This document shows positions 1 through 6,632 of a stretch of DNA of 8,737 nt, one piece after another. Source of the stretch: Deltaproteobacteria bacterium (GTDB taxonomy: Bacteria > Desulfobacterota > SM23-61). The DNA is taken from NCBI GenBank assembly GCA_026388915.1, contig JAPLIW010000280.1, positions 1 through 8,737 on the forward strand. The letters run 5' to 3'. The notes under the pieces were generated by a model that searched no databases, was not told the DNA's origin, and was given only the letters and a program-made list of their open reading frames with translations. The translations under genes were made by a program, and so were the position numbers. Within the stretch, counting starts at the first letter, position 1; each line of letters opens with the position of its first letter.

Positions 1-1423
1 GTCCGTAATCCGTCAGGCTGACTTCATGCGCGGCCGACAGACGCCGGGAAGGATAGTGGGAAAACGTTGCGGAGAAGTCTCCGACCAGGATATCGGGCGG
101 CTCGAGGGGTTTCTGGCCATAATGCCGGGCTTGCTCTTTCACCTCCGCCCAGAAATGCTCATAGAGACGGATGATATTCGACCAGCGGTAGGAGAAGGCC
201 CGTGACTTCGCCGCTCCCCCCATGCGGAACCGAAGATTCTCATCCCGGCCTAGCTGAAGAATGGCGATCCTCAATTTTTCCAGGTCCACCGCCACCATCT
301 GGGAGAGGTAAAGCCGCGCCATGGAGGGGTCCAGAATTCCCATATTATCCCGGAGGAATTCCGGCAGCCCCTCGGTCGAGATCGTGGGAATATGGAAACC
401 CTCCCGGCCCTCGGCAATGAATTCCCGGTACCCGCTGAAGTCGGAGAGGATAACCGGAAGCCCCGACGCCATGGCTTCCAGGATGGACAGCCCGAAAGTC
501 TCCTGAAAGTTATCGACGATGGAGAGGTAGAAATCGGAGGCTTGATACAGCTTTCTTTTCACCTCGGGCTGGAAGTTGGGAAAGATCAGGATCTTCTTCT
601 CCAGGCCCATCTGCTTAATCATCGATTCCAGGAGGGCCACGTCCGAGGCCTGGCCCCCGCCGGCGATGATGAAAAGGATGTTCCGCAGCTCCTTGCGGGA
701 TTCCATCTGGCCGATCAATTCCAGGGGCGGAGCCCAATCGGCCTTGTGGCGCAGGGAGATCCGCCCGACCGAAAGGGCCACGACGGAATCGGGCGGCAGG
801 CGGAAGAAGGCCCGGGCTTCCTTGCGGTCCTCTTCCTGGAAGAAGGCTTCGTCGATGCCCAGGGGAATTTGCTCGAGGCGCACATGGGTGTGAAACGTCA
901 CCCCCGTCCTCTCCCGGAGCTGTCGGCCCACCCAGTTGAGCCCCTTTTCCACGGCCCGCAGAGCGCTGGGGCTGGTGCAGACGATCCCGTCATACGGAGC
1001 AAGGCCGGCCAGGATTAATTCCAGGTAGCGGGAATTCATGTAAATGGAATCGATGGAATGAGTCGCCCCGGTGACGGGAAAAGGAGCCCGGGCCAGCCGG
1101 TTCCGCAATCCGATGAGATAGGACATGCCGTAGGTGAAGTCCCCCTGGTGAAACACCTGGAATTCCTGGTCGCGAAGGGTTTCCGCCAGGGCCACCTGGA
1201 GGCTGGTTTGAACCCGTTCCTGGAGCTTGGGATCGGGGATGAATTTGGGCAGGCGGTCCCGGAATTTTTCCATATGGTTCAGGTCGGGGCAGAAGAAATG
1301 GTAGGTATCGAAGCTCCCGTGGGTCAGCAGGGCTTTTAGAAACCCTTCGTTGCCCAGGGGACGGCCCATGCGGGACTTCCAGTCCCCGAAATCCACGAAA
1401 AGATCGACACTGCCGAAACGCAT
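1..1423 (-). CDS. Glycosyltransferase family 4 (GT-B fold), 3' end cut off
   Basis: A probable cytoplasmic GT4 glycosyltransferase that would move a sugar from an activated donor to an acceptor; neither can be read from the sequence. 474 codons are visible and the frame is still open at the window edge, so the C-terminus is missing. The N-terminal half has a GDFTYGMSYL stretch (residues 94-103). The C-terminal half has VGRISLRHKAD (219-229), which matches the GT4 donor-domain opening, then FIIAGGGQ (251-258) and the signature ETFGLSILEAMASGLPVI (308-325), with the two glutamates of the EX7E motif at E308 and E316. A tail of at least 45 residues follows the GT4 domain from about 430 on. I chose ATG 1423 because GAGG lies 6 nt upstream; an in-frame ATG at 1435 adds four residues (MRLP) but has no clear ribosome site. 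No signal peptide or membrane segment is visible. The nearest upstream gene, threonine synthase, is 375 bases away, so this gene probably has its own promoter. Confidence 0.9.
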   Translation of the reverse strand, partial: MRFGSVDLFVDFGDWKSRMGRPLGNEGFLKALLTHGSFDTYHFFCPDLNHMEKFRDRLPKFIPDPKLQERVQTSLQVALAETLRDQEFQVFHQGDFTYGMSYLIGLRNRLARAPFPVTGATHSIDSIYMNSRYLELILAGLAPYDGIVCTSPSALRAVEKGLNWVGRQLRERTGVTFHTHVRLEQIPLGIDEAFFQEEDRKEARAFFRLPPDSVVALSVGRISLRHKADWAPPLELIGQMESRKELRNILFIIAGGGQASDVALLESMIKQMGLEKKILIFPNFQPEVKRKLYQASDFYLSIVDNFQETFGLSILEAMASGLPVILSDFSGYREFIAEGREGFHIPTISTEGLPEFLRDNMGILDPSMARLYLSQMVAVDLEKLRIAILQLGRDENLRFRMGGAAKSRAFSYRWSNIIRLYEHFWAEVKEQARHYGQKPLEPPDILVGDFSATFSHYPSRRLSAAHEVSLTDYG

Positions 1424-1456
1424 GGGAAGCCTCATTTTTGCCCGGACTCTTGAAAT

Positions 1457-1486
1457 AGCTTAGCCCAAAAAAGACTAAAATATCAA
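1457..1486 (-). promoter_or_regulatory. Weak promoter candidate for the GT4 gene
   Basis: On the minus strand TTGATA (1481-1486) is followed after 18 bases by TAAGCT (1457-1462). The -35 is close to consensus but the -10 matches only 3 of 6. The surrounding stretch is AT-rich and the implied transcript leader is very short, about 15-30 nt. This is a plausible but weak call. Confidence 0.25.
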
Positions 1487-1497
1487 AAAAATTTTGC

Positions 1498-1514
1498 CAC
1501 CAAGGTCACCAAGG
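1498..1514. repeat. CACCAAGG direct repeat (two copies)
   Basis: CACCAAGG occurs at 1498-1505 and again at 1507-1514, separated by one T. Short CACCAAGG runs of this kind are a recurring intergenic repeat in many environmental bacterial genomes, from general knowledge. No function can be assigned here. Confidence 0.55.
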
Positions 1515-1611
1515 TTTCAGGGCCAAAATATTAAGGACAAATAGGAGCGCCTGGTAAGAGTGATTGGAGCTTTGAGTGTTGAAAGGCTATTCTGATTCAC
1601 GGCATTAACAT

Positions 1612-1634
1612 CTCTGTAATACTCATATACAGAG
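1612..1634. repeat. Small inverted repeat (7-bp stem, 9-nt loop)
   Basis: CTCTGTA at 1612-1618 pairs perfectly with TACAGAG at 1628-1634. There is no T-tract on either side, so it does not look like an intrinsic terminator. It could be an operator-like site or chance. Confidence 0.35.
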
Positions 1635-1678
1635 TCTCTAAATTTTGTAAAGAATATTCAGTTTGGAAACAGGTCTCT

Positions 1679-1728
1679 GAAATCCCCCCCAACCCCCCTT
1701 TAGAAAAGGGGGGCGAAGGGGGGATTTC
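1679..1728. repeat. G/C-run palindromic element
   Basis: A 50-base imperfect palindrome. GAAATCCCCCC at 1679-1689 mirrors GGGGGGATTTC at 1718-1728, and an inner CCCCCC run (1693-1698) mirrors GGGGGG (1708-1713) around an AT-rich loop at about 1699-1707. The two tiers of C-runs and G-runs give a long stable hairpin. The design resembles the dispersed G/C palindromes common in Deltaproteobacteria. It lies about 70 bases downstream of the threonine synthase stop on that gene's strand, so it might stabilise or end that transcript, but no T-tract follows it. Confidence 0.75.
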
Positions 1729-1783
1729 TGGGCGGCGCGTAGTCTCAAGCAAAGCTTACCATTCTGGTTGCGGCTTTGCCTCG

Positions 1784-1798
1784 CCGTGTCCTCTGTGG
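1784..1798 (-). repeat. CCACAGAGGACAC-type repeat at the threonine synthase stop
   Basis: Read on the minus strand this is CCACAGAGGACACGG, beginning directly after the TAG stop codon of threonine synthase (1799-1801). The same motif family appears at 6504-6527, so it is a dispersed repeat within this window. Confidence 0.6.
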
Positions 1799-2932
1799 CT
1801 AAGCAGTTCCGGGTTCTTCGAGAATTTTTAACATTTTTTCCGTCGCCTTGAGCCCGTGGCCGGTGAAAACGGAGACGATGATTTCCTCGGGGTCCGAATT
1901 CCTTAAATATTGGAGGACTCCGGCCACCGTGGCCGCGGCGGTGGGCTCGATGTAGAAACCCTTCCGGCTGACCAGCCGCAGGGCGCTCTTCACTTCCCGG
2001 TCAGGAACCGAAATAAATAAGCCCCCGCTCTTTTTGACCGCCTCAATGATCTGTTTTCCCCGCACGGGTTCGGCGATGGCAATCCCCTCGGCCAGCGTGT
2101 CTTGGGGTTGAATCTTCGGAATCTCCTTCAGCTCCTCCCGAAAGGCCTTGGCCAGCGGGGCGCAGTGAACCGATTGAACCGCGATGATCCTGGGGGTTTC
2201 CCGGATCATGCCCGCTTCCAGCAGCTCCCCGAACCCGATGGAGGCCCCCAGAAGAAGCGTTCCGTTTCCCACCGGGAGGATGACCGTATCCGGGGCTTTC
2301 CAGCCGAGCTGCTCCCACACCTCGAAAGCGAAGGTCTTGGTCCCGTGAAAGAAGAAGGGATTCCAGGAGTGACTGGCGTAATAATCTTTTTGCGCGGCGG
2401 TCCAGACGGCGCGGGCCGTTTCCTCCCGGGACCCCGGAATCTTCTTCAAAACCGCCCCGTAAGCTTCAATCTGGGCCAGTTTCCCGGGGGAGGAATTCTG
2501 GGGGACGTAGATTTCGCTCTGAATTCCTCCCCTGGCGCTGTAAGCGGCGATGGCGCACCCGGCGTTTCCCGAGGAATCTTCGACGACCCGGGAGATCCCC
2601 AGTTCTTGCACCTTGCTCATGAGGACCGAAGCGCCCCGGTCTTTGTAAGAGCCGGTGGGAAAGAGGTGATCCTGCTTGATCCAGACCCTCCGGCCGTCGA
2701 AGTCGACCGGAACGAGCGGGGTGAAGCCCTCGTCGAAGGAAAGGATATCCTGGTCCCTCGAAATCGGGAGGGCTTCCCGGTATCTCCACAGAGTGGGTTT
2801 CCGGGACTTGATTTTTTCGATGGGGAAGGCCGACTCAAACTCCAGGTCCAGCAACCCGCCGCAGGCGCATTTCCAGATTTTCTCCCCCGGGGAATAACTT
2901 CGGTTGCATTTTGTACAAGTCAGCCTGTTCAA
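1799..2932 (-). CDS. thrC: Threonine synthase, short PLP-dependent type with N-terminal zinc-ribbon-like cysteines
   Basis: A PLP enzyme expected to convert O-phosphohomoserine to threonine plus phosphate in the cytoplasm, the last step of threonine synthesis. 377 residues from the chosen start, normal for the short class. The N-terminus has C6-x2-C9 and C22-x-C24, a zinc-ribbon-like pair of cysteine groups common in this class. The PLP lysine is K97 in SYKDRG (95-100). Phosphate-binding and cofactor motifs follow: DSSGNAG (119-125), PVGNGT (220-225) and FTGHGLK (356-362). TTG 2932 is preferred to TTG 2968 because GGAGGAG sits 8 nt upstream, and the longer version would read through a palindromic repeat. 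The gene follows the SDR by 59 bases and may be co-transcribed with it. No homoserine kinase or dehydrogenase is in view. A relative such as cysteate synthase or another fold-type II PLP enzyme cannot be fully excluded. Confidence 0.85.
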   Translation of the reverse strand: MNRLTCTKCNRSYSPGEKIWKCACGGLLDLEFESAFPIEKIKSRKPTLWRYREALPISRDQDILSFDEGFTPLVPVDFDGRRVWIKQDHLFPTGSYKDRGASVLMSKVQELGISRVVEDSSGNAGCAIAAYSARGGIQSEIYVPQNSSPGKLAQIEAYGAVLKKIPGSREETARAVWTAAQKDYYASHSWNPFFFHGTKTFAFEVWEQLGWKAPDTVILPVGNGTLLLGASIGFGELLEAGMIRETPRIIAVQSVHCAPLAKAFREELKEIPKIQPQDTLAEGIAIAEPVRGKQIIEAVKKSGGLFISVPDREVKSALRLVSRKGFYIEPTAAATVAGVLQYLRNSDPEEIIVSVFTGHGLKATEKMLKILEEPGTA

Positions 2933-2940
2933 ATGGGCTT

Positions 2941-2947
2941 CTCCTCC
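2941..2947 (-). promoter_or_regulatory. Strong Shine-Dalgarno deciding the threonine synthase start
   Basis: GGAGGAG on the minus strand, 8 nt before TTG 2932. It is the best ribosome-binding sequence near either candidate start and lies inside the coding region if TTG 2968 is used, which argues for the shorter protein. Confidence 0.7.
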
Positions 2948-2960
2948 GCGGATCTCCCGT

Positions 2961-2984
2961 AGGGGCAATTCATGAATGGCCCCT
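2961..2984. repeat. 24-bp near-perfect palindrome (AGGGGC...GCCCCT)
   Basis: AGGGGC at 2961-2966 and GCCCCT at 2979-2984 flank the self-complementary centre ATTCATGAAT (2968-2977). Only one base pair of the palindrome is mismatched (2967 with 2978). It fits neatly in the 59-base gap between the SDR stop and the threonine synthase start. Palindromes of this AGGGGC/GCCCCT style are widespread dispersed repeats, from general knowledge. It may form a hairpin in a shared transcript. Confidence 0.7.
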
Positions 2985-2991
2985 GCAGCTC

Positions 2992-3753
2992 CTAGAGGTA
3001 TCCGTACGCTTCCCAGCCTCCGTCGATGTTGATCACGGAACCGGTCATGAAGCTGGACTCGTCGCTGGCCAGGTAAACCGCCAGGGCGAGAAGATCGTCC
3101 ACTTCCCCGATCCGGCCCAGGGGGGTTCTCTTTTCGATGGCCCCCAAGGGAAGCATGCCTTTATCGATGACACCCTGAACCAACTCGGTCCGGAAGTAAC
3201 CAGGGGCGATGGCGTTTACCCGGATGTTCTTCTTCGCCCACTCGACGGCCAGGACTTTGGTTAACATATTACCCGCCGCTTTACTGGCACAATAGGCGGC
3301 CCTTCCCGGAGCGGCCACCAGCCCATAGACGGAAGTGATGTTGATGATGCAACCTCCCCCCTGGGGAATCATCCTCCGGGCGGCGCATTGGCATCCGAAA
3401 AATACCCCGGAGAGATCCGTGTCCAGGGCGCGTTGCCAATCCTGGGGGGACAGATCCTCGGACGGTTGGGCCATGGAGATTCCGGCGTTGTTGACCATAA
3501 TATCCAGACGGCCAAACTGCTTGACCGTTTTGTCCACCATGGCTTCAACGCTCTCATGGCGCCTCACATCGACTTCCAGGGCCAGAGCTTTCCCTCCCTC
3601 TTGGTGGATCTGCCCGGCAATGGAAGTGAGCAGATCCATGGACCGGCTGGCCAGGACCACCGAAGCCCCTTCCCGGGCGTAGCGGACCGCGATCCCTTTC
3701 CCGATCCCTTTGCTGGCTCCTGTAATAATCGCTACCTTTCCTGAAAGCTTCAT
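2992..3753 (-). CDS. Short-chain dehydrogenase/reductase (classical SDR)
   Basis: A cytoplasmic NAD(P)H-dependent oxidoreductase of 253 residues, the usual classical SDR length. The Rossmann glycine motif is TGASKGIG (11-18), NNAG is at 88-91, the catalytic serine is S141 (ITSVYG), and Y154 and K158 form YCASK. R37 in ASRS after the second strand suggests a preference for NADP(H), by inference. The position that normally carries the fourth catalytic residue, Asn in an NLxG motif, reads DLSG with D113. The C-terminus INIDGGWEAYGYL resembles sugar-acid or 3-oxoacyl-ACP reductase-like SDRs, but the substrate cannot be named. I start at ATG 3753 (MKLSGKVAIITG), with AAGGA 8 nt upstream and AAGGAGG further up. 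An upstream extension to 3837 runs through the promoter and is not supported. It precedes threonine synthase on the same strand. Confidence 0.92.
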   Translation of the reverse strand: MKLSGKVAIITGASKGIGKGIAVRYAREGASVVLASRSMDLLTSIAGQIHQEGGKALALEVDVRRHESVEAMVDKTVKQFGRLDIMVNNAGISMAQPSEDLSPQDWQRALDTDLSGVFFGCQCAARRMIPQGGGCIINITSVYGLVAAPGRAAYCASKAAGNMLTKVLAVEWAKKNIRVNAIAPGYFRTELVQGVIDKGMLPLGAIEKRTPLGRIGEVDDLLALAVYLASDESSFMTGSVINIDGGWEAYGYL

Positions 3754-3808
3754 CGTCTCATTCCTTCCTCCTTTCCGGGTTTTTCCCTGTCCAGAATGGG
3801 ATAGGCAA

Positions 3809-3837
3809 ATCTTATATAAACTTGAAGCCGATATCAA
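3809..3837 (-). promoter_or_regulatory. Sigma70-like promoter for the SDR gene
   Basis: On the minus strand TTGATA (-35, 3832-3837) and TAAGAT (-10, 3809-3814) are separated by exactly 17 bases. A shifted TATAAG is also present with a 15-base spacer. Transcription would begin near 3802, giving a leader of about 48 nt before the SDR start. This is the best promoter in the window and suggests the SDR (and perhaps threonine synthase) starts a transcription unit. Confidence 0.5.
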
Positions 3838-3890
3838 GGAGGTTTTTGCATAAACCTTTTTGAAGACTGGTTCCGGAGAAGCGGACCGAT

Positions 3891-3907
3891 AAAAAAGGAG
3901 GGCCCTT
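3891..3907 (-). terminator. Weak intrinsic terminator after the fused transferase
   Basis: Starting 11 bases past the TAA stop, the minus strand reads AAGG, a five-base loop GCCCT, CCTT and then continues as a run of six Ts (3891-3896). The stem is only four base pairs, so termination may be partial. Its place between a stop and the next gene's promoter makes sense. Confidence 0.35.
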
Positions 3908-3918
3908 CGAGCGACCGA

Positions 3919-5268
3919 TTAGCGCCTTTTTCGATACCATCGGGCGAGGGTGGCAGGTGAAACGCCCAGGGAATAGGCAGTGACAATAGCCCAATTGACG
4001 AGGGTCGTTTTCCACACCCCCACTTCCATCCAGCGGCGGGCGGAGGTGACGGCCGGGAGAGGAGCGGTATAGATCCGTCCCGTCCTCTTCAGCCGGCGGA
4101 TGAATTCATAGTCCTCCATGATGGGCATTTCAGGATACCCGCCCATTTCCTCAAAGGTAACCTTTTTGAGAAAGATGGCCTGGTCCCCGTAAGGAAGCTG
4201 GAACCGGCGGGAACGCCAGTTGGCAACTCTCTGGATGAAGGAAAGACTGGGGGACCGGGCATCGAGGCGGAAGAGGAAAGCGCCGGCGACGGTTCCCGGC
4301 CGGGAGAGAACTTCGCTGACGGAATCCGCGAACCCTACTGGAAGACGGGTGTCGGCGTGGAGGAAGAGCAAAAGTTCGGCGGAAGCTTCCCGGGCTCCCA
4401 GGTTCATCTGGCGGCTTCGCCCGGGGGATGACAGGATTACCCGCGCCCCCAAGGATCGGGCGATTTGCACGGTCCGATCCCGGCTCTCGCCGTCCACGAC
4501 GATCGTTTCCGTGTTGGGGGAGGTACGACAGCTCGCCAGGCAGGCCTCGATGTTCTCTTCTTCGTTCAGGGTGGGGATGATGATGGAAATGAGGGGGGAG
4601 GGGAGGGAGGGGGTGGATGAGAATTTCTCCCAGACCGGCAGGTCTTCCGGGCGGTCCACATCGTCCAGAGTCTTCAGAAGGGATACGCGAAGGCCCAGTC
4701 GCCGAGCCGTCTCGAGGGTCTTCGCCAGAACTTCGCCGGTTCCCCAGGGGATTCCCCGGAAAAGCTCTTCCGTCGGCCTTCGCAGTGCGATTAGATAATA
4801 TCCACCATCCTTGGCTGGCCCCAGGACAACTTCATTCCGGTCAAGCTCTTCAAACGCCTTCTGGCAAAGGTCTTCATTGAGCCCCGGGCAGTCGGTCCCC
4901 ACGATGACGACCTTCTCCACCCCTTCCTGGAAAGCCTGATGAAAGGCTTCATGCATACGGTCGCCCAGGTCTCCTCCGGGCTGGGGACGGGAAGAAAGGT
5001 CCGGGCCGAGCCATTTTTGAAAAGACTCCTCGCTCCCTCCGGTGAAATGGACTTCCAGCGACGACGGGAAGCGTTCCTTCCACCTGCGGGCCCAGGACAG
5101 GGTGTGCTCGGTCATCTTCCGGTGGAGGTCGGCCGCTCCCCGGGGGCCGAGGGCGGGAATCAGTCGGGTCTTGGATTCCCCGGGTTCGGGGTAGCGGGTG
5201 AAAACAATCAGGCGATTCCCGAATGCGGAATTCGGAATGCGGAATTCGGAATGAAGCAGTTTCACCAT
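3919..5268 (-). CDS. Fused transferase: DUF2064/TIGR04282 domain plus GT2 TIGR04283 domain
   Basis: A 449-residue protein that joins two families normally encoded by separate neighbouring genes. Residues about 19-215 match the DUF2064 'rSAM/selenodomain-associated transferase 1' family: FTRYPEPGESKTRL (23-36), GTDCPGL (124-130) and GPAKDGGYYLI (150-160). Residues about 225-449 match the family 2 'transferase 2': SIIIPTLNEEENI (228-240), VVDGESRDRT (257-266), the metal-site-like HADT (304-307), GDQAIFL (361-367) and MEDYEF (384-389). Both families are linked by gene context to arsenosugar-type biosynthesis with a radical SAM partner, which is not in this window, so the pathway is inferred. The linker is short and rich in Ser and Pro (217-225). 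I chose ATG 5268; a GTG at 5298 adds ten residues without a ribosome site. Residues about 7-17 are encoded by a dispersed repeat, so the family-like protein really begins near GNRLIVF (17-23). No membrane anchor is evident. Confidence 0.88.
   Translation of the reverse strand: MVKLLHSEFRIPNSAFGNRLIVFTRYPEPGESKTRLIPALGPRGAADLHRKMTEHTLSWARRWKERFPSSLEVHFTGGSEESFQKWLGPDLSSRPQPGGDLGDRMHEAFHQAFQEGVEKVVIVGTDCPGLNEDLCQKAFEELDRNEVVLGPAKDGGYYLIALRRPTEELFRGIPWGTGEVLAKTLETARRLGLRVSLLKTLDDVDRPEDLPVWEKFSSTPSLPSPLISIIIPTLNEEENIEACLASCRTSPNTETIVVDGESRDRTVQIARSLGARVILSSPGRSRQMNLGAREASAELLLFLHADTRLPVGFADSVSEVLSRPGTVAGAFLFRLDARSPSLSFIQRVANWRSRRFQLPYGDQAIFLKKVTFEEMGGYPEMPIMEDYEFIRRLKRTGRIYTAPLPAVTSARRWMEVGVWKTTLVNWAIVTAYSLGVSPATLARWYRKRR
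5221..5253. repeat. 14-bp tandem repeat (GAATGCGGAATTCG) inside the transferase start
   Basis: Two exact copies of a 14-base unit (5221-5234 and 5235-5248) plus a partial third (5249-5253). It lies within the first codons of the fused transferase, where it encodes residues about 7-17 (SEFRIPNSAF). This GGAATTCGGAATGC type is a known style of dispersed intergenic repeat. Its position suggests that it inserted at the gene's 5' end. Confidence 0.75.
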
Positions 5269-5343
5269 CCCTTTTCCCAGTGTGTCGGCTCCTGGCACCA
5301 GGGTTCGAATTTGGCAGCTTATTTCCGGGGCACAACAGCAGGA

Positions 5344-6483
5344 TTAGGGCTTTGCCGCCAGGAAGGCATCCCTCTTCTGGGCGATCTCTTTCAGGAGGGC
5401 GAAGAAGGAATCGGAAAAAAGCTTCACCCCTTCCTTTTCCAGGTCTTCGGTAACCCGGTCCATGTCAATACCCAGCTCTTTCAACCGGGGGAAGAGCCCT
5501 TCGGCCTCTTTTACCCCCTTGTCGATCGTGACTCTGGTCTGGCCGTGGTCGAGGTAGGCTTTCAGCGTGGCGTCCGGCAGGGTATTGATCGAATCGCGGC
5601 CGATCAATTCATCCACGTATTTCAAGTCGCTGTACGCAGGATTCTTGGTCCCCGTGCTTCCCCACAGGATCCTCTGGACGCGGGCCTTGGGGAGGGCGCG
5701 GGAACGCTCTCCGCTGAAGATCTTCCGGTATTTTTTGTAGGCCAGCTTGGCGTTGGCCACGGCCGCCTTGCCCAGGAGGGATTTGATTTTCTCTCTTTCC
5801 TCCTCGGAGGCGGCGGAAGGCAAACGGGATTCCAGAAGCCTGTCCACCAGGGTGTCCACGCGGCTCACGAAAAAGCTGGCCACCGACACCACTTCATCGA
5901 CCGGCTTTCCCTGGCGGACTCTCTTCTCCAGCCCGCGCAAGTATGCATCGGCCACGTCTTCATAGCGGCTGACCGAGAAGAGGAGGGTGACATTTACGTT
6001 CACCCCCTCGGCGGTCAGCTCTTCAATCGCCGGAAGCCCTTCCTTCGTCCCGGGCACCTTGATGAGGATGTTTTTCCTGCCGATGGCCGAAAACAGTCTT
6101 TTGGCCTCGGACACGGTTTTCTCCGTGTGGTTCGCCAGGTCGGGCGATACCTCGATGCTGATAAACCCGTCCAGTCCGCCGCTCCGAAGGTAGACCGGCC
6201 AGAACAGCTGGGCGGCCCGGGACACATCTTCCGTCGCCAGACCCAGAAAGAGTTCCTTCTCGTCCCTCACCCCTTCTTCGAGAAAGCCGCGAAGGGATTC
6301 ATCGTAGTCTTGGGAGCCCGAAATCGCTTTTTGGAATATGGTGGGGTTGGAGGTGACCCCGGTCACGCCGTCTTCATCGATCAACCGCTGGAGTCCGCCG
6401 GAGCGGATCAGGTTCCGGCTCAGATTGTCCAGCCAGATGCTCTCGTTGATGTCCAGCAGTTTCTTGATCGGATTCGCTTTCAT
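5344..6483 (-). CDS. tal: Transaldolase (long, mycobacterial-type)
   Basis: Transaldolase of the non-oxidative pentose phosphate pathway. It transfers a three-carbon dihydroxyacetone unit from sedoheptulose 7-phosphate to glyceraldehyde 3-phosphate in the cytoplasm. 379 residues, matching the longer TIGR00876-like class rather than the short ~215-residue type. Key features are VTSNPTIF (43-50), the Schiff-base lysine K142 in ILIKVPGTKEGLPAI (139-153), NVNVTLLFS (162-170), SFFVSRVD (203-210) and WGSTGTKNPAY (274-284). ATG 6483 is preceded by GGAG with a 5-nt spacer. The protein ends at KP* without the phosphoglucose isomerase extension seen in some bifunctional transaldolases. It lies downstream of transketolase, its pathway partner, but 310 repeat-rich bases separate the two, so co-transcription is uncertain. 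The fused transferase starts 75 bases after its stop. Confidence 0.96.
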   Translation of the reverse strand: MKANPIKKLLDINESIWLDNLSRNLIRSGGLQRLIDEDGVTGVTSNPTIFQKAISGSQDYDESLRGFLEEGVRDEKELFLGLATEDVSRAAQLFWPVYLRSGGLDGFISIEVSPDLANHTEKTVSEAKRLFSAIGRKNILIKVPGTKEGLPAIEELTAEGVNVNVTLLFSVSRYEDVADAYLRGLEKRVRQGKPVDEVVSVASFFVSRVDTLVDRLLESRLPSAASEEEREKIKSLLGKAAVANAKLAYKKYRKIFSGERSRALPKARVQRILWGSTGTKNPAYSDLKYVDELIGRDSINTLPDATLKAYLDHGQTRVTIDKGVKEAEGLFPRLKELGIDMDRVTEDLEKEGVKLFSDSFFALLKEIAQKRDAFLAAKP

Positions 6484-6503
6484 TTTTTCTCCTTTATATT
6501 CAC

Positions 6504-6527
6504 CACAGAGACACAGAGGACACAGAG
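6504..6527. repeat. CACAGAG repeats (three copies)
   Basis: CACAGAG occurs at 6504-6510, 6512-6518 and 6521-6527, separated by A and GA. It belongs to the same family as the CCACAGAGGACAC element at 1784-1798. It lies just upstream of the transaldolase ribosome-binding site, so it would fall in the transaldolase leader. Confidence 0.65.
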
Positions 6528-6557
6528 AAAATAGAATGATTTAAAAAAATTTTAATT

Positions 6558-6577
6558 GGACACAGATGAACACAGAT
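6558..6577 (+). repeat. Outer left arm, GGACACAGAT-type repeat
   Basis: The 20-base sequence GGACACAGATGAACACAGAT is an exact inverted match of 6796-6815. It uses the CACAGAT variant, like the outer right arm. Confidence 0.85.
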
Positions 6578-6602
6578 AAGAATTTAAAAAGAAAAAAATA
6601 TT

Positions 6603-6632
6603 GGACACGGATGAACGCGGATGAACACGGAT
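6603..6632 (+). repeat. Inner left arm, GGACACGGAT-type repeat
   Basis: Three units of the form (GA)ACRCGGAT. The 30 bases match the inverted block at 6717-6746 at 27 of 30 positions. It uses the CACGGAT variant, unlike the outer arms. Confidence 0.85.

Larger units (their letters stand above)
1424..1798. other. Non-coding stretch between GT4 and threonine synthase
   Basis: 375 bases with no supported gene on either strand. It is more AT-rich than the flanking genes between about 1460 and 1680. It holds a CACCAAGG direct repeat, a small hairpin, a large G/C palindrome and, at its right edge, a CACAGAGGACAC-type repeat touching the threonine synthase stop. Each is listed separately. I see nothing that looks like a degraded gene. 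Confidence 0.7.

Noticed and set aside
392..1339. Plus-strand open frames opposite the GT4 gene
   Set aside because: The minus-strand frame is continuous for 474 codons with the GT4 EX7E signature; the plus-strand frames show no recognisable motifs.
2102..2962. A 286-codon plus-strand frame opposite threonine synthase
   Set aside because: The minus strand carries all PLP-enzyme motifs; the plus frame is Gly/Pro/Arg-rich shadow sequence.
3754..3837. A 28-residue N-terminal extension of the SDR
   Set aside because: It would read through a good promoter and the ribosome-binding site, and classical SDRs begin shortly before the TGxxxGIG motif, as the ATG at 3753 gives.
3840..3861. Plus-strand terminator-like hairpin (AGGTTT, 6-nt loop, AAACCT, then Ts)
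   Set aside because: There is no plus-strand gene ahead of it, the stem is short and AT-rich, and it lies just upstream of the minus-strand SDR promoter; it is probably chance.
5344..5400. Bifunctional transaldolase/phosphoglucose isomerase
   Set aside because: The frame stops after 379 residues and the next gene is an unrelated transferase.
4939..6534. A 531-codon open frame on the plus strand opposite transaldolase and the transferase start
   Set aside because: It is antisense to two genes with clear family motifs, has no domain I recognise, and is a typical shadow frame in GC-rich coding sequence.
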